The notes beneath the pieces were generated by a model. That model worked only from the letters and a program-made list of their open reading frames with translations, ran no database searches and was not told where the DNA came from. The translations under genes and the position numbers were made by a program. From positions 3,263,264 through 3,327,263 of the forward strand of contig NZ_JAIFZO010000002.1 of assembly GCF_026341275.1 (NCBI RefSeq): a DNA stretch of 64,000 nucleotides. The letters are read 5' to 3'. This document shows, piece by piece, positions 50,500 through 57,944 of the stretch. Positions within the stretch are counted from its first letter, which is position 1; each line of letters starts with the position of its first letter. Source of the DNA: Streptomyces ortus (GTDB taxonomy: Bacteria; Actinomycetota; Actinomycetes; Streptomycetales; Streptomycetaceae).

Positions 50500-52848
50500 A
50501 TGACTCCCGCCCGACGTACGGTCCTGCTGGCGGCGGCGCTCGCGTCGGCGGCCCCGCTCCTGGCGTCCGCCCCCGCCGCGCACGCGGCCGACGACGACCC
50601 GTACGACACGCTCCGCCGCCGGTGGCTGGAGATCGCCCTCGGCGCGGGGTACGATCCGGCCGCCGAGCCGTACGCGTCCCGCCTCGCCGAGACCGGCGAA
50701 CTGGCCCGCGGCTTCCGGGCGTCCATGGCGCCGACGGCGAACTCGCTGTGGCCCGGCTACCCGTACGACCCGCCCGCCGGTGTCACCCAGAGCTACAGCA
50801 GGCTGTGGACGATGACGCAGGCGTACGTCCAGGAGGGGACCAGGTCCACCGGCGACGCGGGCCTGCTGGCCGACGTCCTGCGCGGCCTCGACCACCTCTC
50901 CGCCACCGTCTACAACCCCTCCACCACCCGCTACGGCAACTGGTGGGAGTGGCAGATCGGCAGCCCCCGCCTCCTCATGGACATCGTGGCCGCCCTGTCC
51001 GGCGAGCTGACGGACGCGCGGGTCGCCGCCGCCTGCGCCGCCGTCGACCACTTCGTCCCCGACAGCATGCTCGGCGACTACACCGGCACCTCGACCGGCG
51101 CCAACCGTGTCGACCTGTGCCGCTCCGTGGCCCTGCGCGGCATCCTCGGCCGCGTCCCCGGGAAGATCGCCCTCGCCCGGGACGCGCTCTCGCCCGTCTT
51201 CCCGTACGTCACCGAGGGGGACGGGCTCTACGCCGACGGGTCGTTCGTCCAGCACACCTGGGTCGCGTACTCGGGAACGTACGGGCAGGTCATGCTCGAC
51301 GGGCTCGGCCGCCTCTTCGCGCTGCTCGCCGGTTCGACGTGGGAGGTGACCGATCCCGGCCGGCAGATCATCCTCGACAGCGTGGAGAAGGCGTACGCGC
51401 CGCTGATCCACGACGGGCTGATGATGGACAGCGTCAACGGCCGTGCCATCAGCCGGGGTTACCTCAAGAGCGACGACCGGCAGGTCATGCGCGGCGACCA
51501 CTTCCACGGGCAGGCGCTGATCGCCGCGATCGCGCTCCTGGCGCAGGGCGCGAGCGCGGCGGAACGCGACCGTTGGCAGGGGCGGATCAAGGGCTGGATC
51601 GAGCGGGACACCGTCACGCCGATCCTGACGGCGAGGCAGTTCGGCGTCGCCGACCTGGCCCGTCTGCACGCCGTCGCCGACTCGGCCCTCCCTGCCGCCC
51701 CCGAACCGCCCGGTCACCAGCTCTTCGCGGCCATGGACAGAGCGGTCCACCGGGGCGCAGGCACCGGCAGCGGAAGGGGCCCCGGCTTCACCGCCAACAT
51801 CTCCATGGCGAGCGAGCGGATCGCGTACTACGAGTGCGGCAACGGCGAGAACCCGCGCGGCTGGCACACCGGCGCCGGAATGCTCTACTGGTGGGCCGGC
51901 GGAAGCCGCTCCGACCAGTACACGGACTGGTTCTGGCCGACCGTCGACTGGTACCGGCTGCCCGGCACGACCGTCTCCACCAAGCGGCTCGCCGACCGGG
52001 CGGGCGGCGAGTGGGGTGAGCCCAAACCAGCGGCGCGCTGGGTCGGCGGCACCACGGACGGCGAGTTCGCGGCGGTCGGACAGCACTTGCCGGGCCTCGG
52101 CTCGACCCTCCAGGCCCGCACATCGTGGTTCTGCCTCGACGACGCGATCGTCTGCCTCGGCGCGGGCATCACCGCAACGGACGGCGTCCCGGTCGAGACG
52201 ATCGTCGACAACCGGAACCTGGGGGAGGGCGGCACACAGCGTCTCGTACGCGGACCCGGGTGGGCGCATCTGGAGGACCACGGAGGCTGGATCATCCTGG
52301 ACGGACAGGAACCGCGCACCCTCCGCGAGGACCGCACCGGCGCCTGGTCCGACATCAACACCACCTCCACCACCGAACGCCGGACCCGCCGCTGGCAGAC
52401 GCTCTGGCTCGACCACGGCACGGACCCGGTGGACGCCACGTACGCCTACGCCGTGCTGCCCGGTGCCTCGCGCCGCACGGTCGCCGCCCGCGCCGCCGAC
52501 CGGCACCGGCTGTCGGTCCTCGCCAACGACTCCGGCCGTCAGGCGGTCTCCGTACCGGCGCTGGGGCTGCTCGCGGCGAACTTCTGGCGCCCGGGAACGG
52601 CCGGCCCGCTCACCGCCACGGCCCCCGCGAGCGTGCTCGTACGCCGCCGGGGCGGGACCGCGACCGTCTGCGTGAGTGAGCCGCCGCGTACCGGCGAGGC
52701 TCTGGAGATCGTCTGGGACCGGCCCGTACGCGGGGCCGTGCGCGCGGACCCGGGCGTCGAGGTGCTGGCCACCGGACGCCGGCTGCGGCTGCGGATCACT
52801 CCAGGGACGGTATGCGCATCGCTGGAGTGTGAGGTGACTCTCAGCTGA
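50500..52848 (+). CDS. Secreted polysaccharide lyase family 8 protein
   Basis: The 782-residue protein has a signal peptide (MTPARRTVLLAAALASAAPL, with a twin-arginine-like RR) and the PL8 layout: an alpha/alpha toroid (about 35-380) and beta-sandwich domains. Catalytic-type residues are seen in YGNWWEWQIG (Asn), DGSFVQHTWVAYSGTYG (His and Tyr), SVNGRAISR (Arg) and MASERIAYYECGNGEN. PL8 enzymes cleave hyaluronan, chondroitin or xanthan by elimination; the substrate cannot be told. The ATG follows AGGAG by 1 to 10 nt in a GGAGG-rich stretch. Confidence 0.9.
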   Translation: MTPARRTVLLAAALASAAPLLASAPAAHAADDDPYDTLRRRWLEIALGAGYDPAAEPYASRLAETGELARGFRASMAPTANSLWPGYPYDPPAGVTQSYSRLWTMTQAYVQEGTRSTGDAGLLADVLRGLDHLSATVYNPSTTRYGNWWEWQIGSPRLLMDIVAALSGELTDARVAAACAAVDHFVPDSMLGDYTGTSTGANRVDLCRSVALRGILGRVPGKIALARDALSPVFPYVTEGDGLYADGSFVQHTWVAYSGTYGQVMLDGLGRLFALLAGSTWEVTDPGRQIILDSVEKAYAPLIHDGLMMDSVNGRAISRGYLKSDDRQVMRGDHFHGQALIAAIALLAQGASAAERDRWQGRIKGWIERDTVTPILTARQFGVADLARLHAVADSALPAAPEPPGHQLFAAMDRAVHRGAGTGSGRGPGFTANISMASERIAYYECGNGENPRGWHTGAGMLYWWAGGSRSDQYTDWFWPTVDWYRLPGTTVSTKRLADRAGGEWGEPKPAARWVGGTTDGEFAAVGQHLPGLGSTLQARTSWFCLDDAIVCLGAGITATDGVPVETIVDNRNLGEGGTQRLVRGPGWAHLEDHGGWIILDGQEPRTLREDRTGAWSDINTTSTTERRTRRWQTLWLDHGTDPVDATYAYAVLPGASRRTVAARAADRHRLSVLANDSGRQAVSVPALGLLAANFWRPGTAGPLTATAPASVLVRRRGGTATVCVSEPPRTGEALEIVWDRPVRGAVRADPGVEVLATGRRLRLRITPGTVCASLECEVTLS

Positions 52849-52939
52849 GCGCTTTGTACGACCCCTACAAGCCAAAGGCCCTCTGAGCAGTCGGATCGCC
52901 TGCACGCCGGGAGGGTTCTGTTCAGGGCTACCAGTAAAA

Positions 52940-52971
52940 CGGGCCGGAGACTGTACGGAGTCGACGGCCCG
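52940..52971 (+). terminator. Hairpin terminator after the PL8 gene
   Basis: CGGGCCG pairs with CGGCCCG, then a symmetric GA/GA internal loop, then GACT/AGTC with a 6-nt loop, followed by CTTTCCTT. Confidence 0.6.
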
Positions 52972-52990
52972 CTTTCCTTGGTGGACTTCG

Positions 52991-52996
52991 TAAGGT
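52991..52996 (+). promoter_or_regulatory. Candidate -10 (TAAGGT) for accB, possibly leaderless
   Basis: TAAGGT ends 6 nt before the ATG. The same bases could also serve as a weak ribosome site (AAGG), so the reading is ambiguous. Confidence 0.35.
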
Positions 52997-53002
52997 CACT
53001 AC

Positions 53003-54595
53003 ATGACCGTTTTGGACGAGACCGAATCCTTGGCCGACGAACCCGCGGATGCCCGTGGGCGCGTGGCCGAGCTGCAGGCGATCCGTGCGGAGGCTCTTCG
53101 CGGACCCAGCGACAAGGCGACCGCGGCGCAGCACGCCAAGGGCAAGCTGACCTCCCGGGAGCGGATCGAGCTGCTGCTGGACGAAGGCTCGTTCAACGAG
53201 GTCGAGCAGTTGCGGCGGCACCGGGCGACCGGCTTCGGCCTGGAGTCCAAGAAGCCCTACACGGACGGTGTGATCACCGGCTGGGGCACGGTCGAGGGCC
53301 GCACGGTCTTCGTGTACGCCCATGACTTCCGTATCTTCGGCGGCGCGCTGGGCGAGGCCCACGCCACGAAGATCCACAAGATCATGGACATGGCCATCGC
53401 GGCCGGCGCGCCCCTGGTCTCGCTCAACGACGGCGCGGGTGCCCGTATCCAGGAGGGTGTCTCGGCGCTCGCCGGATACGGCGGCATCTTCCAGCGCAAC
53501 ACCCGCGCCTCCGGCGTCATCCCGCAGATCTCCGTGATGCTCGGCCCGTGCGCGGGCGGCGCGGCCTACAGCCCCGCCCTCACCGACTTCGTCTTCATGG
53601 TCCGCGAGACCTCGCAGATGTTCATCACCGGACCGGACGTCGTCAAGGCGGTCACCGGCGAGGAGATCACCCAGAACGGCCTCGGCGGCGCGGACGTCCA
53701 CGCCGAGACGAGCGGCGTGGCGCACTTCGCGTACGACGACGAGGAGACCTGCATCGCGGAGGTCCGCTACCTCCTGTCGATGCTCCCGCAGAACAACCGT
53801 GAGAACCCGCCGGCCACCGAGTCCGAGGACCCGGCGGACCGCCGCTCCGACGTGCTCCTGGACCTGGTGCCGGCGGACGGCAGCCGGCCGTACGACATGA
53901 CCAAGGTCATCGAGGAGCTCGTCGACGACGGCGACTACCTGGAGATCCACGAGCGCTGGGCCCGCAACATCATCTGCGCCCTCGCGCGGCTCGACGGCCA
54001 GGTGGTGGGCATCGTCGCCAACCAGCCGCAGGCGCTGGCGGGCGTGCTGGACATCGAGGCGTCGGAAAAAGCGGCGCGTTTCGTCCAGATGTGCGACGCT
54101 TTTAACATCCCGATCGTCACGCTGCTGGATGTGCCGGGCTTCCTGCCCGGTGTCGACCAGGAGCACGGCGGAATCATCCGCCACGGCGCGAAGCTGCTGT
54201 ACGCGTACTGCAACGCGACCGTGCCGCGGATCTCCCTGATCCTGCGCAAGGCCTACGGCGGCGCGTACATCGTCATGGACAGCCAGTCCATCGGCGCCGA
54301 CCTCACCTACGCCTGGCCGACCAACGAGATCGCCGTGATGGGCGCGGAAGGCGCCGCGAACGTCATCTTCCGCCGCCAGATCGCGGAGGCGGAGGACCCC
54401 GAGGGGATGCGGGTGCGCATGGTCAAGGAGTACAAGGCCGAGCTGATGCACCCCTACTACGCGGCCGAGCGCGGCCTGGTCGACGACGTCATCGACCCCG
54501 TCGAGACCCGCGAGATCCTCATCCGCTCCCTCGCGATGCTGCGCACCAAGCACGCGGACCTGCCCTCCCGCAAGCACGGAAACCCGCCGCAGTAG
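53003..54595 (+). CDS. accB: Acyl-CoA carboxylase carboxyltransferase (beta) subunit
   Basis: AccB transfers the carboxyl group from carboxybiotin to acetyl-CoA or propionyl-CoA, providing malonyl-CoA for fatty acids and polyketides. The 530-residue protein has both crotonase-like halves with oxyanion-type glycine pairs (GPCAGGAAYSPALTDF and KAYGGAYIVMDSQ). Ile423 in GGAYIVM matches S. coelicolor AccB, whereas the propionyl-CoA-specific PccB has Asp at this place; this is recalled from structural work. The biotin subunit is not in the window. TAAGGT ends 6 nt before the ATG, so the mRNA may be leaderless, though AAGG is a weak ribosome site. accE follows after 60 nt. Confidence 0.95.
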   Translation: MTVLDETESLADEPADARGRVAELQAIRAEALRGPSDKATAAQHAKGKLTSRERIELLLDEGSFNEVEQLRRHRATGFGLESKKPYTDGVITGWGTVEGRTVFVYAHDFRIFGGALGEAHATKIHKIMDMAIAAGAPLVSLNDGAGARIQEGVSALAGYGGIFQRNTRASGVIPQISVMLGPCAGGAAYSPALTDFVFMVRETSQMFITGPDVVKAVTGEEITQNGLGGADVHAETSGVAHFAYDDEETCIAEVRYLLSMLPQNNRENPPATESEDPADRRSDVLLDLVPADGSRPYDMTKVIEELVDDGDYLEIHERWARNIICALARLDGQVVGIVANQPQALAGVLDIEASEKAARFVQMCDAFNIPIVTLLDVPGFLPGVDQEHGGIIRHGAKLLYAYCNATVPRISLILRKAYGGAYIVMDSQSIGADLTYAWPTNEIAVMGAEGAANVIFRRQIAEAEDPEGMRVRMVKEYKAELMHPYYAAERGLVDDVIDPVETREILIRSLAMLRTKHADLPSRKHGNPPQ

Positions 54596-54655
54596 TAACG
54601 CGGCGGACCCATCGCGGCAATCCCGCGTACCTCTCTCTCACGGAGACTGACACTT

Positions 54656-54850
54656 ATGGACATGCCTGATATCCGCGTCGAGAAGGGCCACGCCGAGCCC
54701 GAGGAAGTAGCCGCGGTCACCGCGCTCATCCTGGCCCGCGCGGCCTCCGCGCCCGCCGAGGCGCCGGCCCACCGCGGCCACCCGAAGGCCGGCTGGCGCC
54801 GCCTGGAGCGCACCCCCGGCTTCCGGGCCCCGCACTCCTGGCAGGGCTGA
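54656..54850 (+). CDS. accE: Acyl-CoA carboxylase epsilon subunit
   Basis: AccE is the small stabilising subunit found only in actinobacterial acyl-CoA carboxylases. The 64-residue protein starts MDMPDIRVEKGHAEPEEVAA and has VTALILARAAS, the family's helix, then a short tail ending GFRAPHSWQG. ACGGAGA lies about 10 nt before the ATG. It is directly after accB, as in S. coelicolor. A 19-bp hairpin follows and ends the operon. Confidence 0.93.
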   Translation: MDMPDIRVEKGHAEPEEVAAVTALILARAASAPAEAPAHRGHPKAGWRRLERTPGFRAPHSWQG

Positions 54851-54864
54851 GCCCTCAGCGCGTT

Positions 54865-54906
54865 CGATCGCCGGACCGGTTCCATGAGGAACCGGTCCGG
54901 CGATCG
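54865..54906. terminator. Perfect 19-bp terminator hairpin after accE
   Basis: CGATCGCCGGACCGGTTCC and its exact complement flank an ATGA loop. It also lies 22 nt beyond the stop of the converging esterase gene, so it may serve both. Confidence 0.9.
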
Positions 54907-54928
54907 CTGTTTCCGGGCCCCGGACCGC

Positions 54929-55894
54929 TCAGCCGAGGCTGTTCAGCATCGCCTCTTCGACATGGTCGGCCGCGTTGCGGTGGCCGAGGGCGTTGGGGTG
55001 GACGAAGGACAGCTGGTCGGGAAGAGTGACGAAGCCCTCGACCCACTTGGCGTCGTCGCAGACGCTGTGGTCACGGGATGAGTCGTAGAGGTCGACGAAG
55101 GTCGCGGCCTCCTGAGTGCCGGTCGACCTCTCGATGGTCCGGTTGAGCGGTTCCAGGACGTCCTGACGCAGCCAGTCAAGGTCGCCCCGGGTGATGGTGC
55201 CGAACTTCGTCAGGTCGCCGTAGCCGCACTTGCCGGTGTCCCCGGGGACGATGGTGGGGTAGCCGACGGTCAGGATCTTCGCGTGCGGGGCGCGCTCGTG
55301 CAGCACGGTGAGCATGCGATCGTACTCCTCGCCCACCCTGTTCAGCCGGGCCGGTACGCCGTCGGCGAGCGCCTCCCTGCACGGGCTGCCGTCCCCGCCG
55401 CTCTCGCCGCCCAGCTGCGTGCACTGCGCGAGAAGCTCGCCGAAGCCGACGCTGTTGCCGCCCACGCCGACGGTGATCACGTCGGTGCCGGGGCCCACCG
55501 CGGCGGACTGCGGAGGTACCGGGGGGAACGGGTAGTCCGGGTCCTCGGAGAGGGGCGGCAGGTGACGGCCGATCGGGTACTGGGGCGTGTCGGTGACATT
55601 CTCGACGGTGGCGGCGCCGCAGGTGACATTGGTCAGGTCGAAGAGCGAACCGAGGTCGCGGTCGATGACCTGGGGATAGGACCGGTCGGTGCGGTCGCAG
55701 CCGTCCCGGGGGTACTCGAAGAGGTCGCCGGCGGCCTGGATGACCCCGGCGCTGTAGGAGTCACCGAGGGCGACCCACTGGCGGTCCGCGGCGGCGGCGG
55801 GCTGTGCCCCGGCGAACTGCGCGGGGACAAGGGCGCCTGCGGCGAGAGCTGCGGCCGAGCCGAGCAGGGCCAGTCGAGTACGGAAGCGAGCCAC
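54929..55894 (-). CDS. Secreted SGNH/GDSL-type esterase or lipase
   Basis: The 321-residue protein has a signal peptide (VARFRTRLALLGSAAALAAG, cleaved near AAAA-DRQW) and the SGNH blocks: nucleophile Ser46 in LGDSYSAG, Gly in block II, Asn in GVGGNSVGFGEL and the catalytic His in FVHPNALGHR. Cysteine pairs (RDGCD, NVTCGA, PCRE, GKCGY) suggest disulphides, as in S. coelicolor and S. rimosus extracellular lipases. Start at GTG 55894 is chosen because GGAGG lies 4 nt upstream and it begins the signal peptide. Confidence 0.92.
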   Translation of the reverse strand: MARFRTRLALLGSAAALAAGALVPAQFAGAQPAAAADRQWVALGDSYSAGVIQAAGDLFEYPRDGCDRTDRSYPQVIDRDLGSLFDLTNVTCGAATVENVTDTPQYPIGRHLPPLSEDPDYPFPPVPPQSAAVGPGTDVITVGVGGNSVGFGELLAQCTQLGGESGGDGSPCREALADGVPARLNRVGEEYDRMLTVLHERAPHAKILTVGYPTIVPGDTGKCGYGDLTKFGTITRGDLDWLRQDVLEPLNRTIERSTGTQEAATFVDLYDSSRDHSVCDDAKWVEGFVTLPDQLSFVHPNALGHRNAADHVEEAMLNSLG

Positions 55895-56180
55895 GAATCC
55901 TCCAGGATCACGGTGTCGGCGTCGCTTTGACCATAAGGAGACCGTCACTCAAAGCACTAGATCCATTACGGACGGTCATGCGTGAAGGGTGGGGTGCGTC
56001 TCTGTGGGTGACCGGGTCGCGGCGTGTCGACCTCTCGCCTTCCGGCGGCGACCGCTCGGAGGCGAGATCTGCCCGGTGGAGGGGGATTTCTGACCGGATG
56101 GGGGAGTCCGGCCGGACGTACGGCCTCTCGGTGGCTGTCTTGTTCTCGATCAGCCGACGACCCGTCGCCGCCGTGCGCGA

Positions 56181-56230
56181 CCCGGACGCACTCGGGGCCC
56201 GGACGCACTCGGCGACCCGGACGCACTCGG
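56181..56230. repeat. Three copies of CCCGGACGCACTCGG
   Basis: Identical 15-mers start at 56181, 56198 and 56216, separated by 2-3 bp. The array ends where the terminator hairpin starts. Confidence 0.85.
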
Positions 56231-56261
56231 GGGCGGCAGCCGGTGCACGGCTGCCGCCCCC
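56229..56261 (-). terminator. Terminator of conservon 1
   Basis: GGGGGCGGCAGCC pairs perfectly with GGCTGCCGCCCCC over a 7-nt loop, 24 nt past the cvnD stop. Confidence 0.8.
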
Positions 56262-56284
56262 GATCGGAGCTCAAAGAGACCCGA

Positions 56285-56866
56285 CTACCGCAGCCGCGCC
56301 ATCAGCGCGTGCTCCACCAGCGTGATCAGCGCCGACTTCGCGTCGGCGCGATGCCGCGCGTCCGTCGTGATGATCGGGGTGTCGGGGCCGATCTGCAGGG
56401 CCTCGCGGACCTCGTCCGGGTTGTACGGCTGGCTGCCGTCGAAGCCGTTGAGGGCGATGACGAACGGCAGTCCGCTGTTCTCGAAGTAGTCGACCGCCGG
56501 GAAGCAGTCGGCGAGGCGGCGGGTGTCCACGAGCACGATCGCGCCGATCGCGCCGCGTACCAGGTCGTCCCACATGAACCAGAAGCGGTCCTGGCCGGGC
56601 GTACCGAAGAGGTACAGGATCAGGTCCTGGTCCAGGGTGATACGGCCGAAGTCCATGGCCACCGTCGTGGTGGTCTTGTCCCCGGTGTGGGTGAGGTCGT
56701 CGATGCCCGCCGAAGCGGACGTCATCACGGCCTCGGTACGCAGCGGGTTGATCTCCGAGACGGCCCCGACGAACGTGGTCTTGCCCACGCCGAAGCCGCC
56801 CGCCACCACGATCTTCGCGGACGTGGTGGAGCGGGAAGGCCCTCCGCTAGAGCTTGCGAAGTCCAC
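56285..56866 (-). CDS. cvnD: Conservon 1 small GTPase CvnD
   Basis: CvnD is a Ras-like GTPase that works with the other conservon proteins at the membrane. The 193-residue protein has G1 GGFGVGKTT (about 23-31), G3 GTPGQDRF and a G4 of altered form (ALNGFDG rather than NKxD). The gene starts 20 nt before the end of cvnC, indicating coupling. It is about 90% identical to the second copy at 61.6 kb except for the first 15 residues. Confidence 0.92.
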   Translation of the reverse strand: MDFASSSGGPSRSTTSAKIVVAGGFGVGKTTFVGAVSEINPLRTEAVMTSASAGIDDLTHTGDKTTTTVAMDFGRITLDQDLILYLFGTPGQDRFWFMWDDLVRGAIGAIVLVDTRRLADCFPAVDYFENSGLPFVIALNGFDGSQPYNPDEVREALQIGPDTPIITTDARHRADAKSALITLVEHALMARLR

Positions 56867-57428
56867 TGAGCACCCTTTCGAGCAAAGTCACGTCTGGCTG
56901 ACCGCCGGCGTTCTCGTCGCCGCCGGGCTGATGAATGGCGACCAGGCCCGCCTCCGCCAAGTCGGCGACAAGGATCCTGGCCACACCGAGAGGGATCGTC
57001 AGCAGGGCCGAGATCTCGGCCACCGACTTGATCTCTCGGCAGAGGTTGCAGATGCGCTGATGCTCGGGCAACTGGCCCTGCATCTGGTGCGGCTGCGCTG
57101 TGGTGTGCACCAGCGCCTCGATGGCGAGCTGGTATCGCGGCCTGGTACGGCCGCCCGTCATCGCGTAGGGGCGGACCAGCGGATTGCTGGCGCTCCCCGC
57201 GGGGGACGGTTCGGGCGAGCGCCGCTGCGGCTGCACGGGCTGGATGCGCGGCGCCGACGGCTGGTCGTAAGGAGAGGGACCCGGACCCTGGGGAGAGTAC
57301 GGCTGCTGGCGTCGGGGGCTCGGTGCGGAGGGGAAGTTGTAACGGTTCGGCGAACCGTCGCCGCCCTGGCCCTGGCCGGGGCCGTAGGACCAGTTGCCCG
57401 AAGACGAACCGCCTGGGGGTGTTGCCAC
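56847..57428 (-). CDS. cvnC: Conservon 1 DUF742 protein CvnC
   Basis: The 193-residue protein has an unstructured Pro/Gln/Gly-rich N-terminus (about 75 residues) and a C-terminal DUF742 domain with a winged-helix look (LVRPYAMTGGRTRPRYQLA to LVAIHQPGG). Conservon proteins of this type bridge the Roadblock protein and the GTPase. GTG 57428 follows GGAGGAG by 3-4 nt. The second copy of the gene lacks the long N-terminus. Confidence 0.88.
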   Translation of the reverse strand: MATPPGGSSSGNWSYGPGQGQGGDGSPNRYNFPSAPSPRRQQPYSPQGPGPSPYDQPSAPRIQPVQPQRRSPEPSPAGSASNPLVRPYAMTGGRTRPRYQLAIEALVHTTAQPHQMQGQLPEHQRICNLCREIKSVAEISALLTIPLGVARILVADLAEAGLVAIHQPGGDENAGGQPDVTLLERVLSGLRKL

Positions 57429-57520
57429 TTTCTCCTCCTCCGAATGTGCCGGGCCCATCAATATGGAGCCGCGTCCCGAAACCTTACGGCCACGGGACGC
57501 CAAAACGCATCGCTTGTCTG

Positions 57521-57943
57521 CTAGTTGAGAAGGCTCCCCTGAAGCTCGGCACGCAGATCCGGCGTGAGGACCGTACCGGCACGATCGACCAGAAGGGCCA
57601 TCTCGTACCCAACGAGACCGATGTCCGCTTCCGGATGTGCGAGAACCGCGAGCGAGGAACCGTCGGAAATGGACATGAGGAAGAGGAATCCCCGCTCCAT
57701 CTCCACAACCGTCTGATTCACCTGCCCGCCTTCGAAGATGCGGGACGCGCCCGCGGTGAGTGAGGTCAGGCCCGACGCGACGGCCGCCAGCTGGTCGGCA
57801 CGGTCACGCGGGAAACCGTCGGACATCGCCAGAAGGAGTCCGTCGGCGGAGACCACCACGGTGTGGGACACCCCGGGGGTGTTGTCCACGAAGTTGGTGA
57901 TCAACCAGTTCAGGTTCTGTGCCGCCTGGCTCATCGGGCTCAC
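57521..57943 (-). CDS. cvnB: Conservon 1 Roadblock/LC7 protein CvnB
   Basis: The 140-residue protein has the Roadblock/LC7 fold (NLNWLITNFVDNTPGVSHTV, DGLLLAMSDGFPRDRADQLA). Such proteins act as partners or regulators of small GTPases. GTG 57943 is chosen because it starts one base after the cvnA stop codon, with AGGAG 7 nt upstream, implying coupled translation. The second copy is 140 residues as well. Confidence 0.9.
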   Translation of the reverse strand: MSPMSQAAQNLNWLITNFVDNTPGVSHTVVVSADGLLLAMSDGFPRDRADQLAAVASGLTSLTAGASRIFEGGQVNQTVVEMERGFLFLMSISDGSSLAVLAHPEADIGLVGYEMALLVDRAGTVLTPDLRAELQGSLLN

Positions 57944-57944
57944 A

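Larger units (their letters stand above)
55895..56284. other. Intergenic region between the esterase and conservon 1
   Basis: The first 80 bp should hold the esterase promoter. Positions 56181-56230 hold a triplicated 15-mer and 56229-56261 a perfect hairpin. I find no coding-like frame between them. Confidence 0.5.

Noticed and set aside
50266..52905. Minus-strand frame of about 880 codons opposite the PL8 gene
   Set aside because: The plus-strand gene has a signal peptide and family motifs; the minus frame has none.
56181..56230. CRISPR array
   Set aside because: The three repeats are 15 nt with 2-3 nt gaps and there are no cas genes.
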